This document shows positions 48,984 through 60,300 of a stretch of 64,000 bases of DNA, in pieces. The position numbers and the translations under genes were made by a program. Position 1 is the first letter of the stretch; every line of letters begins with the position of its first letter. This DNA is from Thinopyrum elongatum (lineage: Eukaryota; Streptophyta; Magnoliopsida; Poales; Poaceae): positions 335,156,409-335,220,408 of the forward strand of contig CM022299.1 of the NCBI GenBank assembly GCA_011799875.1, given 5' to 3'. The notes under the pieces were generated by a model that ran no database searches, was not told where the DNA came from, and was given only the letters and a program-made list of their open reading frames with translations.

Positions 48984-49472
48984 TGACGGTGTCCTGGACT
49001 AGGGGGTACTAGCCTAGTCAGCCTGTATTCCTCGGGCTGGGCTAGTGGGCCCACATTCTCCCTAAGGTGGACTCCGGAAGCTGCACGCTGGAAGCAAGAT
49101 CAAGATTGCCTCTGCCGAAGACTTGACGTATACTCCAAGACTTCTCCGACCGCCTCCTAGATACTAACCTTGTAACCCTAGATGCCATGCCTGACGTGTA
49201 TATAAGTCGAAGGGTTTAGCCCATAGAGGGGATTCAACACAATCGCATTCACCTAGCCCTAGAGTTAGAACCCATCTCACGATCTCGAGGTAGATCAACT
49301 CTGTACTTAATACATCTTCCATAATATAAACAAGAGCAGGACGTATCGTTTTACCTCTATCAAGAGGGCTCAAACCTGGGTAAACATCGTCTTCCTTGTT
49401 CTTGTTACCATCTGTCCGAGATCCACAGCTCAGGACCCCCTACCCCAAGGTCTGCCGGTTTTTACACCGACA
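48984..49472 (+). repeat. Outer Tat element 3' LTR (489 bp)
   Basis: It begins TGACGGTGTCCTGGACTAGG and ends GGTTTTTACACCGACA. No second LTR is in the window, so the ends are set by the PPT, the TG..CA termini and remembered family sequence. A TATATAAG box at 49198-49205 fits an LTR promoter. Confidence 0.8.
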
Positions 49473-50995
49473 CCAAGAAAATAAAAAAACCGCCCCTTTT
49501 GCCTTGTTAGTGTCTATTCACCCCCTCTAAACCTATCCTTTCGATCCCACACCAAGTCTCCACCCATGATGCTCTCAACAGAGTAACGACGCCACACCGC
49601 CGCCATCTCCGATACTTCAACGGACCAAGGCTTTCGCCTGGAAACCACAATTTGATCAATAAGGGGAGATGCCGACACACCTCAGCGACGCCTTCAAGGA
49701 GAGAAACAACACCCATGGGCACCGGCGTTACCAGCTCTGACCTAAGACGAGCAGGATTTTCATCCGAACCGTCGTACACCTCCCACCCCTATCAACAGAT
49801 TGGGCCAAACTATCGGAGTCACACCGCCGCTGCCTCAGCACCTCACCATCGTGACCAAACCGCTGCGGGACACCGACCCCTCGCATGGCCGAGAGAACAC
49901 CGACCATCATCCAACACCTGCATGGTCGAGGAAACATCTCTCCAGCTCCAATCCATCCTCAATCTTCAGCGCCGTCAAGATCCGTCTGCACCATGGTCGT
50001 GGACTGGCACACCACCCCCTGGCATCCTCCCATGCCGCTGCTGCAACCCAGGCCCCCTCAGGGGAGAAGCCGGCGCCCCGTGCCGCTCGCACGCAAATGC
50101 GCATGCCCCCCCATGGTGCTCCCCTATGCGAGCCCCTGTTCCGGCTTCCAGCTCAGATCCCGTCCGCGCTGCGACCATCTTCCCAAAGGGGTCGCCTTCC
50201 TCAAGCCACAACGACGTTAGCAAGAAGCTCATTGCGCGTCCCGGCCATCACAGCGAATCCCGGTCGCTGCTCCCGGCCACCACACCTGCCCGAGATCCGC
50301 ACCCGCCATGGCCCTCGCGCCGCCACCTCCTGCTCCCACCTCGGCGCTCGAAGAAGGCCGCCGCCCCGCTCCACCTCGTGACCACACTCTGCCTCTCCCC
50401 GCGCTCTCCGCTGTGTGTTGCCGCACCGAGAGCCACCAGCCACCGCACCGTCCTCGAGACGGCTCTCCCCGCGCGAAGGAGGCCCGTCATGGCAAGCAGA
50501 TCTCGCCCGCCGCCTTTGTCGACCGGGCGCTGCCACCACCACCGGGCCGGCCAGGGATTCACGGAGAGGTGGCGCTCGGGGCTAGGGTTTTGCCTCCGGA
50601 GCTGCCCACGCGAGCGGCCGGGGAGGAAGAGAGGAAAGTAGTGTCTTTGGAGGAAGTTTTTTCATGTAGGCTTTCACTAAAAATGCCATGAAGGCTTTCA
50701 TAAAGAAAAAGTACAGGCCCCAAGGACTTCCGGTGGGTTCCACGACACGAGTCCTCTCCTCCTCACTCGCTGCTGGTCACTTCCCCCGTGCCTGCCTACT
50801 TCCATGCGCTCACATGGAGCCTCGCGCAGGAATACGAGCCACCTCTGCCTCGCCATCACCTAGTCTATAGCACAGCCACCATAGTCCACAGACTGCTCCT
50901 CGCCGCGGCATCCGTACCACCAGACGCCTTCCACGCCCACCCATACGATCGCCGCAACCTCGCCGCGTGCCCGACTCCTCGGGCGTGCTCCAACC
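49473..50995. other. Unclassified GC-rich region upstream of kinase gene
   Basis: The stretch between the Tat LTR and the kinase start is GC-rich and has overlapping open frames on both strands (for example 49652-50641 on +). None shows a recognisable domain and their composition is Arg/Pro/Ser/His-rich, as expected by chance in such DNA. The last 250-300 bases presumably hold the promoter and 5' leader of the kinase gene. No TATA box was confidently found. Confidence 0.5.
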
Positions 50996-53900
50996 ATGAG
51001 GCTTCCAGGCGCAGGCGGCGGTGGGAGCGGGGACGCGGGGTTCGTGCGGGCGGACCAGATCGACCTCAAGAGCCTCGACGAGCAACTGGAGCGCCACCTC
51101 AGCTGCCAGGAGCCGGACGCGCCAGCCCCGGCGCAGCCAGGGAGCCGCCGAGGCGGGTCCGCGAGGCTGGGGGAGCCGCAGCCGCCGCCGCAGCAGCGCC
51201 GGCGCCGCGAGGACTGGGAGGTTGACCCCGCCAAGCTCGTCATCAAAGGCGTCATTGCCCGCGGCACCTTCGGCACCGTCCACCGCGGCGTCTATGACGG
51301 CCAGGACGTTGCCGGTATCGTACCATCTCAACTTCACATTTACGCGTACACTGCTTGCCAATTTCAGTGCCCGTAAGCTGCTCGATGAAATTACAGTGCC
51401 ACTTAGTGTTGGCCGCGTTAGATACTTGTTGTTTCTGGTCCATCATTCGTTTTGCAAGTTCTTGGTAAACACTGCTTCTTTATTTTCTTCCCCGTACTCG
51501 ATTTTTTTGGCCTAGGATGCAGAATGCAGAATGAGTTGATCGATCGACGGCAATGCCATTTGCTTTTCCGAGTTATTTTCGCCGGTCATGTCACCGGTGC
51601 GTTTCCTTGTCAGCAAATGGCTAAAGTTGATGCCTCTGCTTTCCTGGATTCCACGGTGTGTTCCGTGACTTGGGGTTGCTAAGCCCGCCTTTTCTGTGTA
51701 ACCTTCCTCATGTGATTCGAACCAACCAACTTAAAGTTTTAGTAGGCGTGATTCATGTGTTCGCCTTATGATGAGCCCCTGGAAGTTGGAGATAACAAAT
51801 CAGAGCAGCTGGTCCTTTAGGCAAAAAGGTTGCAACTTGCAACGGACCTGGTACTTTCCAGGGACCAGGAATTGAGAAGCATCTGAGCCAGAACGTCTGG
51901 TTTTGCACTCTCTCACCAGGCATAATCACATGACACGGGACGAAGCAAATGCAACGTGCTTGCCTGTCCACAACTTTATCACCTACTGCATTATGCCACC
52001 AGGAAATTCAATTCGGTCTGTTGCAAAAACAATAAAATCCTCATTTAGCTTCATAAAATGCAACTTGTCAAAGCAATTACTAACTCATTGAAGTTATTGA
52101 CTGGCTCGTTTTGCCCTTTTTCTACTACATTTTATTTTATTTTTGCTGAAACCAGTGAATAGTTTGTCGGTTATCACATTCCATGGCTGGCCCAGAGCCC
52201 CAGACATTTGAATCTGCCATTGTCTTTCATTTGCATGTTAAGCACTCAAGTGGAATCTCTTTGATCTGGTTTTCCACACCACACATGAAGCTGTGACTGG
52301 TATTGATATACACTCTTTAAAGAATTGTTTTTTTGAATTTTCTTCAAAGAATTGTTGTTCAACATGACAGCCAATACTCTTCTCAATGCACTAAATGCAT
52401 TTTGTTCATGAATAATGCGTCACCTTTGGTCCTTAGCAACTGATAACCTACTATTTGAGATTTTAATTTCGCTAGTATAACCTGCCATGTCTCAATCCCT
52501 GTGCAAAATTAAATTTACTATTGCAACTTTCATTTTGAAAATAACTATTTAACTCTGTATTCCAGTGAAGTTGCTTGACTGGGGGGAGGATGGTCATAGA
52601 TCAGAACAAGAAATTACGGCACTAAGATCAGCGTTCGCACAAGAGGTTGCTGTGTGGCATAAGCTTGATCATCCAAATGTTACGAAGGTAGGCTTTGGCT
52701 GAAGAAGTCCTTTTCCTGCCCCTTTCAAAATTCATAGGTAAATTTTCCTGATAAAGTTTACATCAAATCAATTTACATCCATGTTTATTTCATAAAACAA
52801 TGACTGCATGGATTACATGCTGAAAGTGTTCTCCAATATGGTCCACCATACCACATGGGCAACCTTCCTTTTAACATACACGATCCACATACTACAACAA
52901 TATGTTGAATTATGTGGCCAGTTATCCCTTTGGTATCGCTTATGTTTCCTTTTATTGGCGATGGGCTTATGTTCCCATGGCTAGCTAGATATGCGTCATC
53001 ATAATGATAAGTAGTTGACTATAGCTAGCTATTTTGTGCTCTTAGTTGTCATATAATTCCCGTAAAAGAAGTTCCATAATTTATTCAAGGCATGACATCA
53101 TTATCAAAGTTTACATGCTTTTCTCTTCATGACATCATTATTCCCGTAAAAGAAGTTCCATAATTTTTCTCTTCTTGACCCCTGACACAGAACATTAGAA
53201 CCTTTGTATAATCCGAATATTAATTGACTTTCTCAACACTAGTGAAAATTTTGGTTTAGGGTTTAGGGTTTGATGTGCTCCTATTTTGGTGTAGCATATG
53301 ATACCATGGAAATATGGTAAGCATTCTATATAAAAAAAACGATAGGAGGCTCTAATTTTGCAATATATCCATCTCATTGTGGATTATAAAGAGGTGTTAT
53401 TATTTTATATTGAGACTTTTATATATTCACTTTGCGAATGTGGATTTATTATACTTGTCAACTGGCTGCCCTAACAATATGTTGAACTTGAACTGACAGT
53501 TTATTGGGGCTATAATGGGTGCAAGAGATCTAAATGTACAGACAGAACATGGGCATCTTGGCATGCCGAGTAATATTTGCTGCGTTGTTGTTGAGTACCT
53601 TGCTGGTGGTGCACTGAAAAATTTCCTGATAAAAAATAGGAGAAGGAAGCTAGCCTTTAAAGTTGTGGTCCAACTAGCTCTTGATCTTGCCAGGGGGTAA
53701 GTAATTGTTTGGTTTTGTTCTTCTTGATCGTTTTCTGCGAAGTTCTTCTATTATGTCCCTTCCGTTTGGGAAGATCTCATTGCTGCCTTTACGTTTGAAT
53801 AGATTAAGCTATCTTCACTCGGAGAAGATAGTGCATCGTGACGTGAAGACTGAAAATATGCTTCTCGACAAAACAAGAACCGTGAAAATTGCTGATTTTG

Positions 53901-54580
53901 GGGTTGCTCGAGTTGAGGCTTCAAACCCTAGTGACATGACGGGTGAAACAGGCACACTTGGTTACATGGCACCTGAGGTACTAACCATCTGGAGATATTA
54001 CCCTATTAGATCAAAGTATCAAATATATTGAAGTCGGGCGTGTTGCATTTCCTCGTTTTGACTTTCTACGATGGCGCGTGCTCGTGGCATCATCGTTGGC
54101 TTATAAATGCCGGCATCCATCTATGTGCAGGTCCTGAATGGTCACCCTTACAATAGGAAATGCGATGTTTATAGCTTTGGGATCTGCTTATGGGAGATAT
54201 ACTGCTGCGACATGCCATATCCTGACCTCAGCTTCTCAGAAGTAACTTCTGCCGTTGTCCGCCAGGTAAAAAATGTTTCCTTCCCTTGTGTCGTTGCCAG
54301 GCTCTTGTTTCTGACGTCTTCTGAACCACCGAAAACATAACATAATACAAAAAGCATCCTTGGTGTGCAGAACCTGAGGCCGGAGATACCGCGGTGCTGT
54401 CCGAGCGCTTTGGCCAACGTGATGAAGCGGTGCTGGGACGCGAACCCCGACAAGCGGCCCGAGATGGCCGAGGTGGTGGCCATGATAGAGGCCATCGACA
54501 CGTCCAAGGGCGGCGGCATGATCCCGATAGACCAGTCGCAGGGGTGCTTCGCCTGCTTCCGTCAGCACCGAGGCCCCTGA
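50996..54580 (+). CDS. Raf-like protein kinase, ATMRK1 type (385 aa, 6 exons)
   Basis: Exons: 50996-51314, 52566-52687, 53500-53696, 53803-53977, 54131-54265 and 54371-54580. All introns are GT..AG and the phases add up to 1158 bases. The protein transfers phosphate from ATP to Ser/Thr (possibly Tyr) residues and is probably cytosolic. The N-terminus has a DLKSLDEQLERHL segment and a Pro/Arg-rich linker. The kinase domain follows, with the glycine-rich loop at about 85-95 (IARGTFGTV), catalytic Lys108 in VAVK, HRDVK at 224-228, DFG at 244-246 and APE at 269-271. The C-terminus ends GCFACFRQHRGP. The exon pattern and the GARDL and CCVVVEYLAGGALK regions match plant group C Raf-like MAPKKK of the ATMRK1 type. 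All catalytic residues are present. The substrate is unknown. Confidence 0.93.
51315..52565 (+). other. Kinase intron 1 (1251 bp)
   Basis: Bounded by GTATCG and TCCAG. No coding sequence or clear transposon was recognised in it. Confidence 0.85.
53061..53167. repeat. Short direct repeat in kinase intron 2
   Basis: The segment CCCGTAAAAGAAGTTCCATA occurs near 53061 and again near 53143. The motif CATGACATCATTAT is likewise repeated between them, so about 80 bases were duplicated locally. A telomere-like TTTAGGG pair follows at 53255-53271. Confidence 0.7.
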
Positions 54581-54861
54581 CGGTCTGGTCTGACGGCGTC
54601 ACCTGGTTGGTGATCTAGAATCTTAGTGTAATTCTCCTTAACTAATCACGTCGGTTATGGCTAATGTAGTAAATGCCCGCTTCGACTCATCATTGTATGT
54701 ATGCCTTGTGCGAACCCTAATGCCTGGCATGCCCTAGGATCAAGCTCGGAGTTTAGTATGAGTCTGACAGGGGGGCAGGTCACAGGTGGTCTTACGGTCT
54801 CATGGTCTGAAGCGGACACACTGTACTATTGCAGTTTATATATGTTTACTTGCAGAATGTG

Positions 54862-54867
54862 AATAAA
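54862..54867 (+). terminator. Poly(A) signal of kinase gene
   Basis: AATAAA lies 282 bases after the stop codon in AT-rich DNA, a fitting place for the cleavage and polyadenylation signal. Confidence 0.55.
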
Positions 54868-55263
54868 GAACATATTTCCCGTTTGGAATGCAACTTGTTT
54901 TACCAACCGAGCATACCTCAGATGAGCCATCGGCTCCTAAGTGTTCATGTAAACGTCTGTGTTGTATTGGACGTGTTTGGTAACCTGCACCGATTTTTGC
55001 CCCCTAACATATGTGTTTGTCTGCATCCTTCCCAGCCTGGGCTGCAAAGAAACACACGCATGGTGGTGTTTGGTTGCGGGCTTGCTCTAGGCAGATGCAA
55101 AGTATGTGGTGTTTGGTTAGATGCAATACATGTTTGGTTATATAGATAAAATAGGCAGCATAAACTCATAAGCCGGAGTCTTAAACACACAGTTAAACGA
55201 TAAAACAATCGCGGCAAAGTCTGAAACATCCTATGCAAAAGTCTTAGGTGTAGAGATAACATT

Positions 55264-55752
55264 TTAGGCATCCATGGCAAAGGCCTCCTTGTGCTTCTTG
55301 CACTTGGTCACCACCTCGACATCGTCGTTGTTGAAGACGATCATCTTCAGGGTGTTGGGAGTCGCCGGCTTGATGGTGACGAGGTACCCGATCTTGATCT
55401 GGTGAACAATGGTGAAGGGGGCCCAACCCTTACCAAACATGAGCTTGTTGTTGATCATCGAGACCGTCACCCTCCAGACGTAACCGGTGTTCGTCATCAG
55501 CTTGAATTCCTCTAGGACGTCGATGAAGTGATTGGTGAACTCAAGTTACATGGGCAGGCACTCCAGTTTGGGTGCAAGGATGATCTTGTAAAAGTGGGTT
55601 GGGATGGCATCCTCATGGAAATGGTCGTAGTTTCTCGGCCGCTTGGGGGCGATGCCGAGCTCCACCATGACCTTGCCCTTCTTGTCGGCCACAACCACCT
55701 CCTTGCCCTTAGAGTTTTCTAGAACAGCCTGGTCGATCTGCATTATGAACAT
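55264..55752 (-). pseudogene. B3 DNA-binding domain gene fragment with nonsense codon
   Basis: The - strand encodes a plant B3 domain, the DNA-contacting fold of ARF/RAV/REM-type transcription factors. The first strand is seen in HFYKIILAPKLECLPM and the middle in VWRVTVSMINNKLMFGKGW. The typical GW..F and IGYLV elements follow, and a final strand precedes the stop at 55264. A TAA codon at 55546-55548 interrupts the domain without a frame change, so only one base may be responsible. A likely splice acceptor (ATGCAG) lies at about 55738-55743, but the upstream exon was not recognised. Taken as a pseudogene or gene relic. Readthrough or a sequencing error is possible. Confidence 0.65.
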
Positions 55753-55970
55753 GATGAATGAAGGTCAATGGAGGGACAAAATGCATACGAGCAAAATCAT
55801 TGAAGGTACGCGGAATTGTTTGACCACAATTACCATAGCTGTTGACCAAAGATCAACATTCATTCATCCCACCCACCTACCTCAAAAGCCCCTATTTATC
55901 CACCACCACACTCCACTACCTCTTCCAACCATACCCTGTGTGTGTGTGTCTTCTACCGTCTCCTCTTCCA

Positions 55971-55973
<3 letters not shown>

Positions 55974-56002
<29 letters not shown>
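55974..56002. repeat. (CT)n microsatellite
   Basis: Uninterrupted CT dinucleotides cover 29 bases. Confidence 0.95.
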
Positions 56003-56005
<3 letters not shown>

Positions 56006-56007
<2 letters not shown>

Positions 56008-56554
56008 GAACCCCATCCCCAACCCCTTCTCTAACGGCATTGGATGGAGGGCATTCCTCCTTGGGTGCTCGCTCGGTGACTGCACCAAGTTCGCGAACAC
56101 CATGGAGGCGTGTTCTCAGTTCAAGAGCATTGACAAGATGCATAAAGAGGCAGACGTTATGTTGTTGAAGGCGATGAAAATGAAGTTAAAGAGGTTGTAT
56201 CCTAACCCAGCAAAAGGCGCTATATCAGTGGGCATACTACGGCGGGCGATGGATGAGGTCGAGTCGGCCGATCCAGGTCAGAGAGCCAGATGGGTCAAGT
56301 ACAGGCTTACCATGGCTCCTCATGACCAATTGGACGTCACGGTGGCGCCGACCACCATCGTTCTGGAGGAGGAGGAGATGGTGGATGCTGCCAATGACGA
56401 ACTGGTCGAGCCTCGGGACGCTGATAATGCGAAAACGGTGGAGATGGTTGTCACGGCGCCTCAGCCATACGGCCATACCCTGTCCTTGGAGGTCGATAAT
56501 TACAAGCCTCAAGGCCACCGCCGCTCCCAGCTCCTTCAGGCTCGCTGCGGCTAG
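56006..56554 (+). CDS. Hypothetical reading frame, 182 aa
   Basis: An open frame from the ATG at 56006 (MNPIPNPFSNGIGWRAFL) to the stop at 56554, opposite in strand to the B3 relic and upstream of it. It has a basic middle (LKAMKMKLKRLYPNP) and an acidic part (VLEEEEMVDAANDELVEP). The frame stays open upstream to 55643, but that part overlaps the B3 relic and a microsatellite. I do not recognise the family. It could be a captured exon, a relic or chance. Confidence 0.25.
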
Positions 56555-57378
56555 GATGTAGTGCTTGTTGGGATGGATGTCAATGGATGTCAGCTCGATT
56601 TACCAACCCCCCCCCCCCCCCTTCCCCCCCTCCCCTAGTAAAAATCTTACTCAATCCCGTTCAAACTGCTCAAATCCCTAATCGGGTATGCCTAAATCAA
56701 GTGCCAAATCAAACCCAAGAAGTAGATTGGATGCCTAGTGTGCGATGCGTAAATCGAATGCGGACATGATAAATCGATTTCATCGGGGACAGAGGGCTTG
56801 CCGCCATTGTCGAATGGCTACAGGTGAAGTGATGAGGCCGGTGCTTACCATCTAGATCTTCGCTCCGATGCTCGCCCTCCAGATCTTGTGCTCGCCGCCG
56901 TTGATGTGAGAGGGGAGAGAGGGGAGAGTGAGCGGTGAGAAAAATGTAAGGGGGAGTTATGGCGACATTTCGGGAAGTAACGCGATGTCTCGAGCGTAGC
57001 TCCTCGCTGTTTGAACCTAATGCAGGCTACCAAATGTTTCTGAAATCAGAATCAAAAGAATGAAAAAAAAAGCAACTTGTTTTTTCCAATTCTGCACAGC
57101 TGCTGTGGATCTTTTGCGATGCAACCGAGCCAAATGCCTCGAGGCGCCGGAGGTAAGTATGACAGCACGGACGGCTGGATGATGACGAGGGGCAAAGTTG
57201 GTTCGAAAGCGTGGGCGTCCGATTCGACTCGACGTCTGCCGTCTGCCCTGTTCCACAGAAGCAGGAGGGGCGAGCAAAGGACGGCACAAGAGGAGAAGGA
57301 AAGCAAAGCCGCCGCCGCCCGCCGATTCCTCCGCCTTTTCCACTGATCCCCTCCAACCCAGCGACCGCGCTCCCTCCG

Positions 57379-60300
57379 ATGGCCGTTAGCTCGCGGCTAC
57401 CCGCCCCTCCCGCGCGCGGCCTCCTCCGCCGCTCGCCGCCGCGTATCCTCCCTCCGAGGCGCCTCGCTTGTGGTGCCCGCGCCGTCTCCGGGAGCCATGG
57501 GCCAGGTGGATCGCCCGTGCCCAGGCGGCCGCCGGCGCCGTTGGACGCCGCGGCAGTCGCGCCGCCCTCGCCGGCGTCCTCCGCGGCGTCGTCCGCTGCC
57601 TCGGCCATCGATTTCCTCACTCTCTGCCATAGCCTCAAGGTAAATCACGCGATGCTTGCTCCTTCCTTTGCTGGCTTACGTGGTGTACCATCAGACTAGC
57701 GATACTCCTAGGCCCCAGCAAAAGAGTATATATAATCTTGGTATAGCTTTTGCTAACTTGAGCTAAATATCGGGGAGCTCACAAAAACTATACTCGATCC
57801 GAGCAGGGCTTCGTATATGCAAGTTTTGAAACGATCAATTCGTATGGTGAATTGGTGATTCATGACGTCTCACTATGGCTGCTCAGCTCATATGTCTAAG
57901 TATATGATGTGTAGTGCATGAACATGGACTCCGTTTTCAGTTCATGCCTTCATGCCCCCATGCTTATGATGCGAGATTCTCCAGCAGATCACCTATCCAC
58001 TACATATATGGGTGTGTTTGGTAGGGTGTATGAAGGGTGCATGAGCCTAAGAGTTCCCTTCTCGACCCACTTTTGGGTGTTTGGTAGAGTGTATGAAGGG
58101 TGCATGAGTCCACACTAGCTTAGCACAAATATACTAGGAGCATGCATGAAGAGAGCATGCATGAAGAGGGGTGTTGAGTTGAGCATGCATGAAGAGGGAA
58201 CAACTATGCTGAGGTGAGAATGCAACCAAACACACCCTAAAAGCTCTCAATAGTCGATTATTTCTTCCTCCAACAGATCCCCTATATGGCTGCCAATGCC
58301 TAAAAAATTTAGGCGCCCAACTAAAAACCAGGCCCAACCTCCTACATGTAGGGGTGCCCCCTCCCACCCTCTATCCTTCTGTGTTTTTTCTTGGTGAGCT
58401 GAATTTTCAGCTCCTAGGGGCTGAGGGCCATTGCTGCCTCTCGCTGCGCGCTGCCTTCCCAGCTGTCTGCCACCAGCGGAACTCCGTCCACCGCTGCACC
58501 ATCCCCTCCTCGCCCCTGCCACCTGTTTCTCCAGCGCGCGCTGCCTTCTGTCCCCTCTGCACAGCCACCACCTATCCGTACTGTGTGCGCTGCTGTCCCG
58601 TGCCCGTTGCTGGAGCTACTTTGTGTGCTGCCATGGCTCCCCGTCCCCACGTTGCCTCCCCTCCGCGTGGGCCGAGCTCGGCTGCTGCAAGTGGCAACAC
58701 GGCTGGTTCGAGCTGCAGCGCCGTTGCACGAGCTCCAGAGCATCCCGTAGGTAGGGCAGAGCAAGGCGATGGACAACCGGAAGGTGGGGCAGGGCACCGC
58801 TGATGGAGTGGGTAGGAAAAATAATAATTGGCCCACTGACATGTAAGTGTGTATACACAAAAGAGGGGTGGGTTTTATTAGGTACTAGTCTGTTGGAGGA
58901 GGTGCACAAAAAAGGCTTTACCTGAACAGAAGGAGCCCCAGAGTGGATTTTTAGAGAGTGGGGGGGGGGGGGGTGTTAGGGATCTGCTGGAGATGGTATC
59001 CATCATATTGCACTATTCTGAGGTTTATTTGGTTGTTCCTTGTTCCGCTCTTACCGCAGACCACTAAAAGGAAAGGCTGGATAAATCACAGCATCAAGGG
59101 TCCCGAGTCTATTGCTGATCACATGTATCGTATGGCCCTGATGGCTTTGATCGCTGATGACCTACCTGCTGTAAATCGAGAAAGGTTAAGTTTTCTATGT
59201 TTCCCCTTTATAATATTGATATTAAAGTGACATTTTTAGGTGCCATTTTCATTAATCATTACTACTCTACCTGCTGCTGAAGGAACATTTATTTTGCTGT
59301 AACAGGTGTATCAAAATAGCTATCGTTCACGACATTGCTGAAGGTAGGCCAATAAACATATTTATATTAACTTGTTGATTCTGTGTGCTGTCCTTCACCT
59401 GCTCTTTTGTTAGCATTTTTCAGTTTTCAACCAAGTGTTTTTCAACTATTCATACCTTATACCTTATTTTATTAACAGCTATTGTTGGCGACATCACTCC
59501 ATCTGACGGCATACCTAAAGCAGAAAAAAGCAGGCGTGAACAAGAAGCTCTAAATGAAATGTGTGAAGTTCTTGGTGGTGGATCAACAGGTATGTCTCCA
59601 TTGTGACAAGAATTTTCAGTTCTTAAATGAACGTTCGATAACATTGTATTAACATAATTGAATTTACTGTTTTCTAGCTGAGGAAATTAAGGGGCTGTGG
59701 GAAGAATACGAAAACAACTCCTCTGTTGAAGCCAATCTCGTAAAGGATTTTGATAAAGTAAGCCTGCCATTATTTTCTCAACTTCATACTTTGTTAATAA
59801 ATATTGCTTCTGCTTTCCTTTACACGTGTCATCTAATTTGTATCATACATATCAGGGTTATCATTTGTTGTTGCCATGCAAGTTTCTTTAGTTTGGGTTT
59901 CCTTCCAGACATGCGAAGATCTGGCACTTGAAAGCATTTAAGTTTGTTAACGGATTAATAATACTACTCCAAAAGTTTTGTCTCATGCAAACATGTTCAT
60001 GTGTATTGTTATGGTTTACTCTGATGCACATTCTGTTTTGTTTTCTTTGTTTTTATGTTCTGTTTGGTCCAGCTGATTTCACCTGTTGCTATTTATTTTT
60101 CAGGTGGAAATGATTCTTCAAGCGTTAGAGTATGAGAAGGGTATTAACTTCTGCCATAGTTGATTTGTCTACATTCAAAGAATGAGTCACTTGCTAATTT
60201 TAAATAATTTCCCCATATACGAACTCTGGCACGGTGTGCATTGGTTCCTTATTCTGAAACAACCTGCCCTTATCAATAATATGCGTCTAAATCATCATGT

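Larger units (their letters stand above)
1..49472 (+). mobile_element. Outer Tat-lineage Gypsy LTR retrotransposon, 5' part outside window, split by three insertions
   Basis: The window opens inside the pol gene of a Gypsy element and the same element ends with a 3' LTR at 48984-49472. An antisense gene lies between pol and that LTR, which is the layout known for Tat/Grande-type elements. Removing insertions A (2376-8560), B (9081-16530) and C (17068-47167) joins 1-2375, 8566-9080, 16536-17067 and 47173-49472 into one continuous element of about 5.7 kb, because each insertion has a perfect 5-bp target duplication. The 5' LTR, gag and the first part of pol are not in the window. Family assignment rests on remembered protein similarity, not on a search. 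Confidence 0.85.
54973..57036. mobile_element. Candidate TIR-bounded DNA transposon carrying a B3 gene fragment
   Basis: TGTTTGGTAACCTGCA at 54974-54989 and TGCAGGCTACCAAATG at 57021-57036 form a 16-bp inverted repeat with three mismatches. Further copies of GTGTTTGGTT lie just inside the left end (55067, 55109, 55130), as subterminal repeats often do. The termini resemble Harbinger/MULE-like grass elements, but no target duplication was found and no transposase is present. The segment would be about 2.06 kb and holds a B3 pseudogene. Confidence 0.4.

Noticed and set aside
49652..50641. 329-codon open frame on the + strand
   Set aside because: It is Arg/Pro/Ser/His-rich and lies in GC-rich DNA with equally long frames on both strands; there is no domain and no sensible start context.
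53255..53271. Telomere-like TTTAGGG repeats in kinase intron 2
   Set aside because: Only about two and a half units are present, too few for an interstitial telomeric block.
54228..54602. Antisense frames over the last kinase exons
   Set aside because: They lie opposite well-supported exons with intact splice sites and kinase motifs and have no domain of their own.
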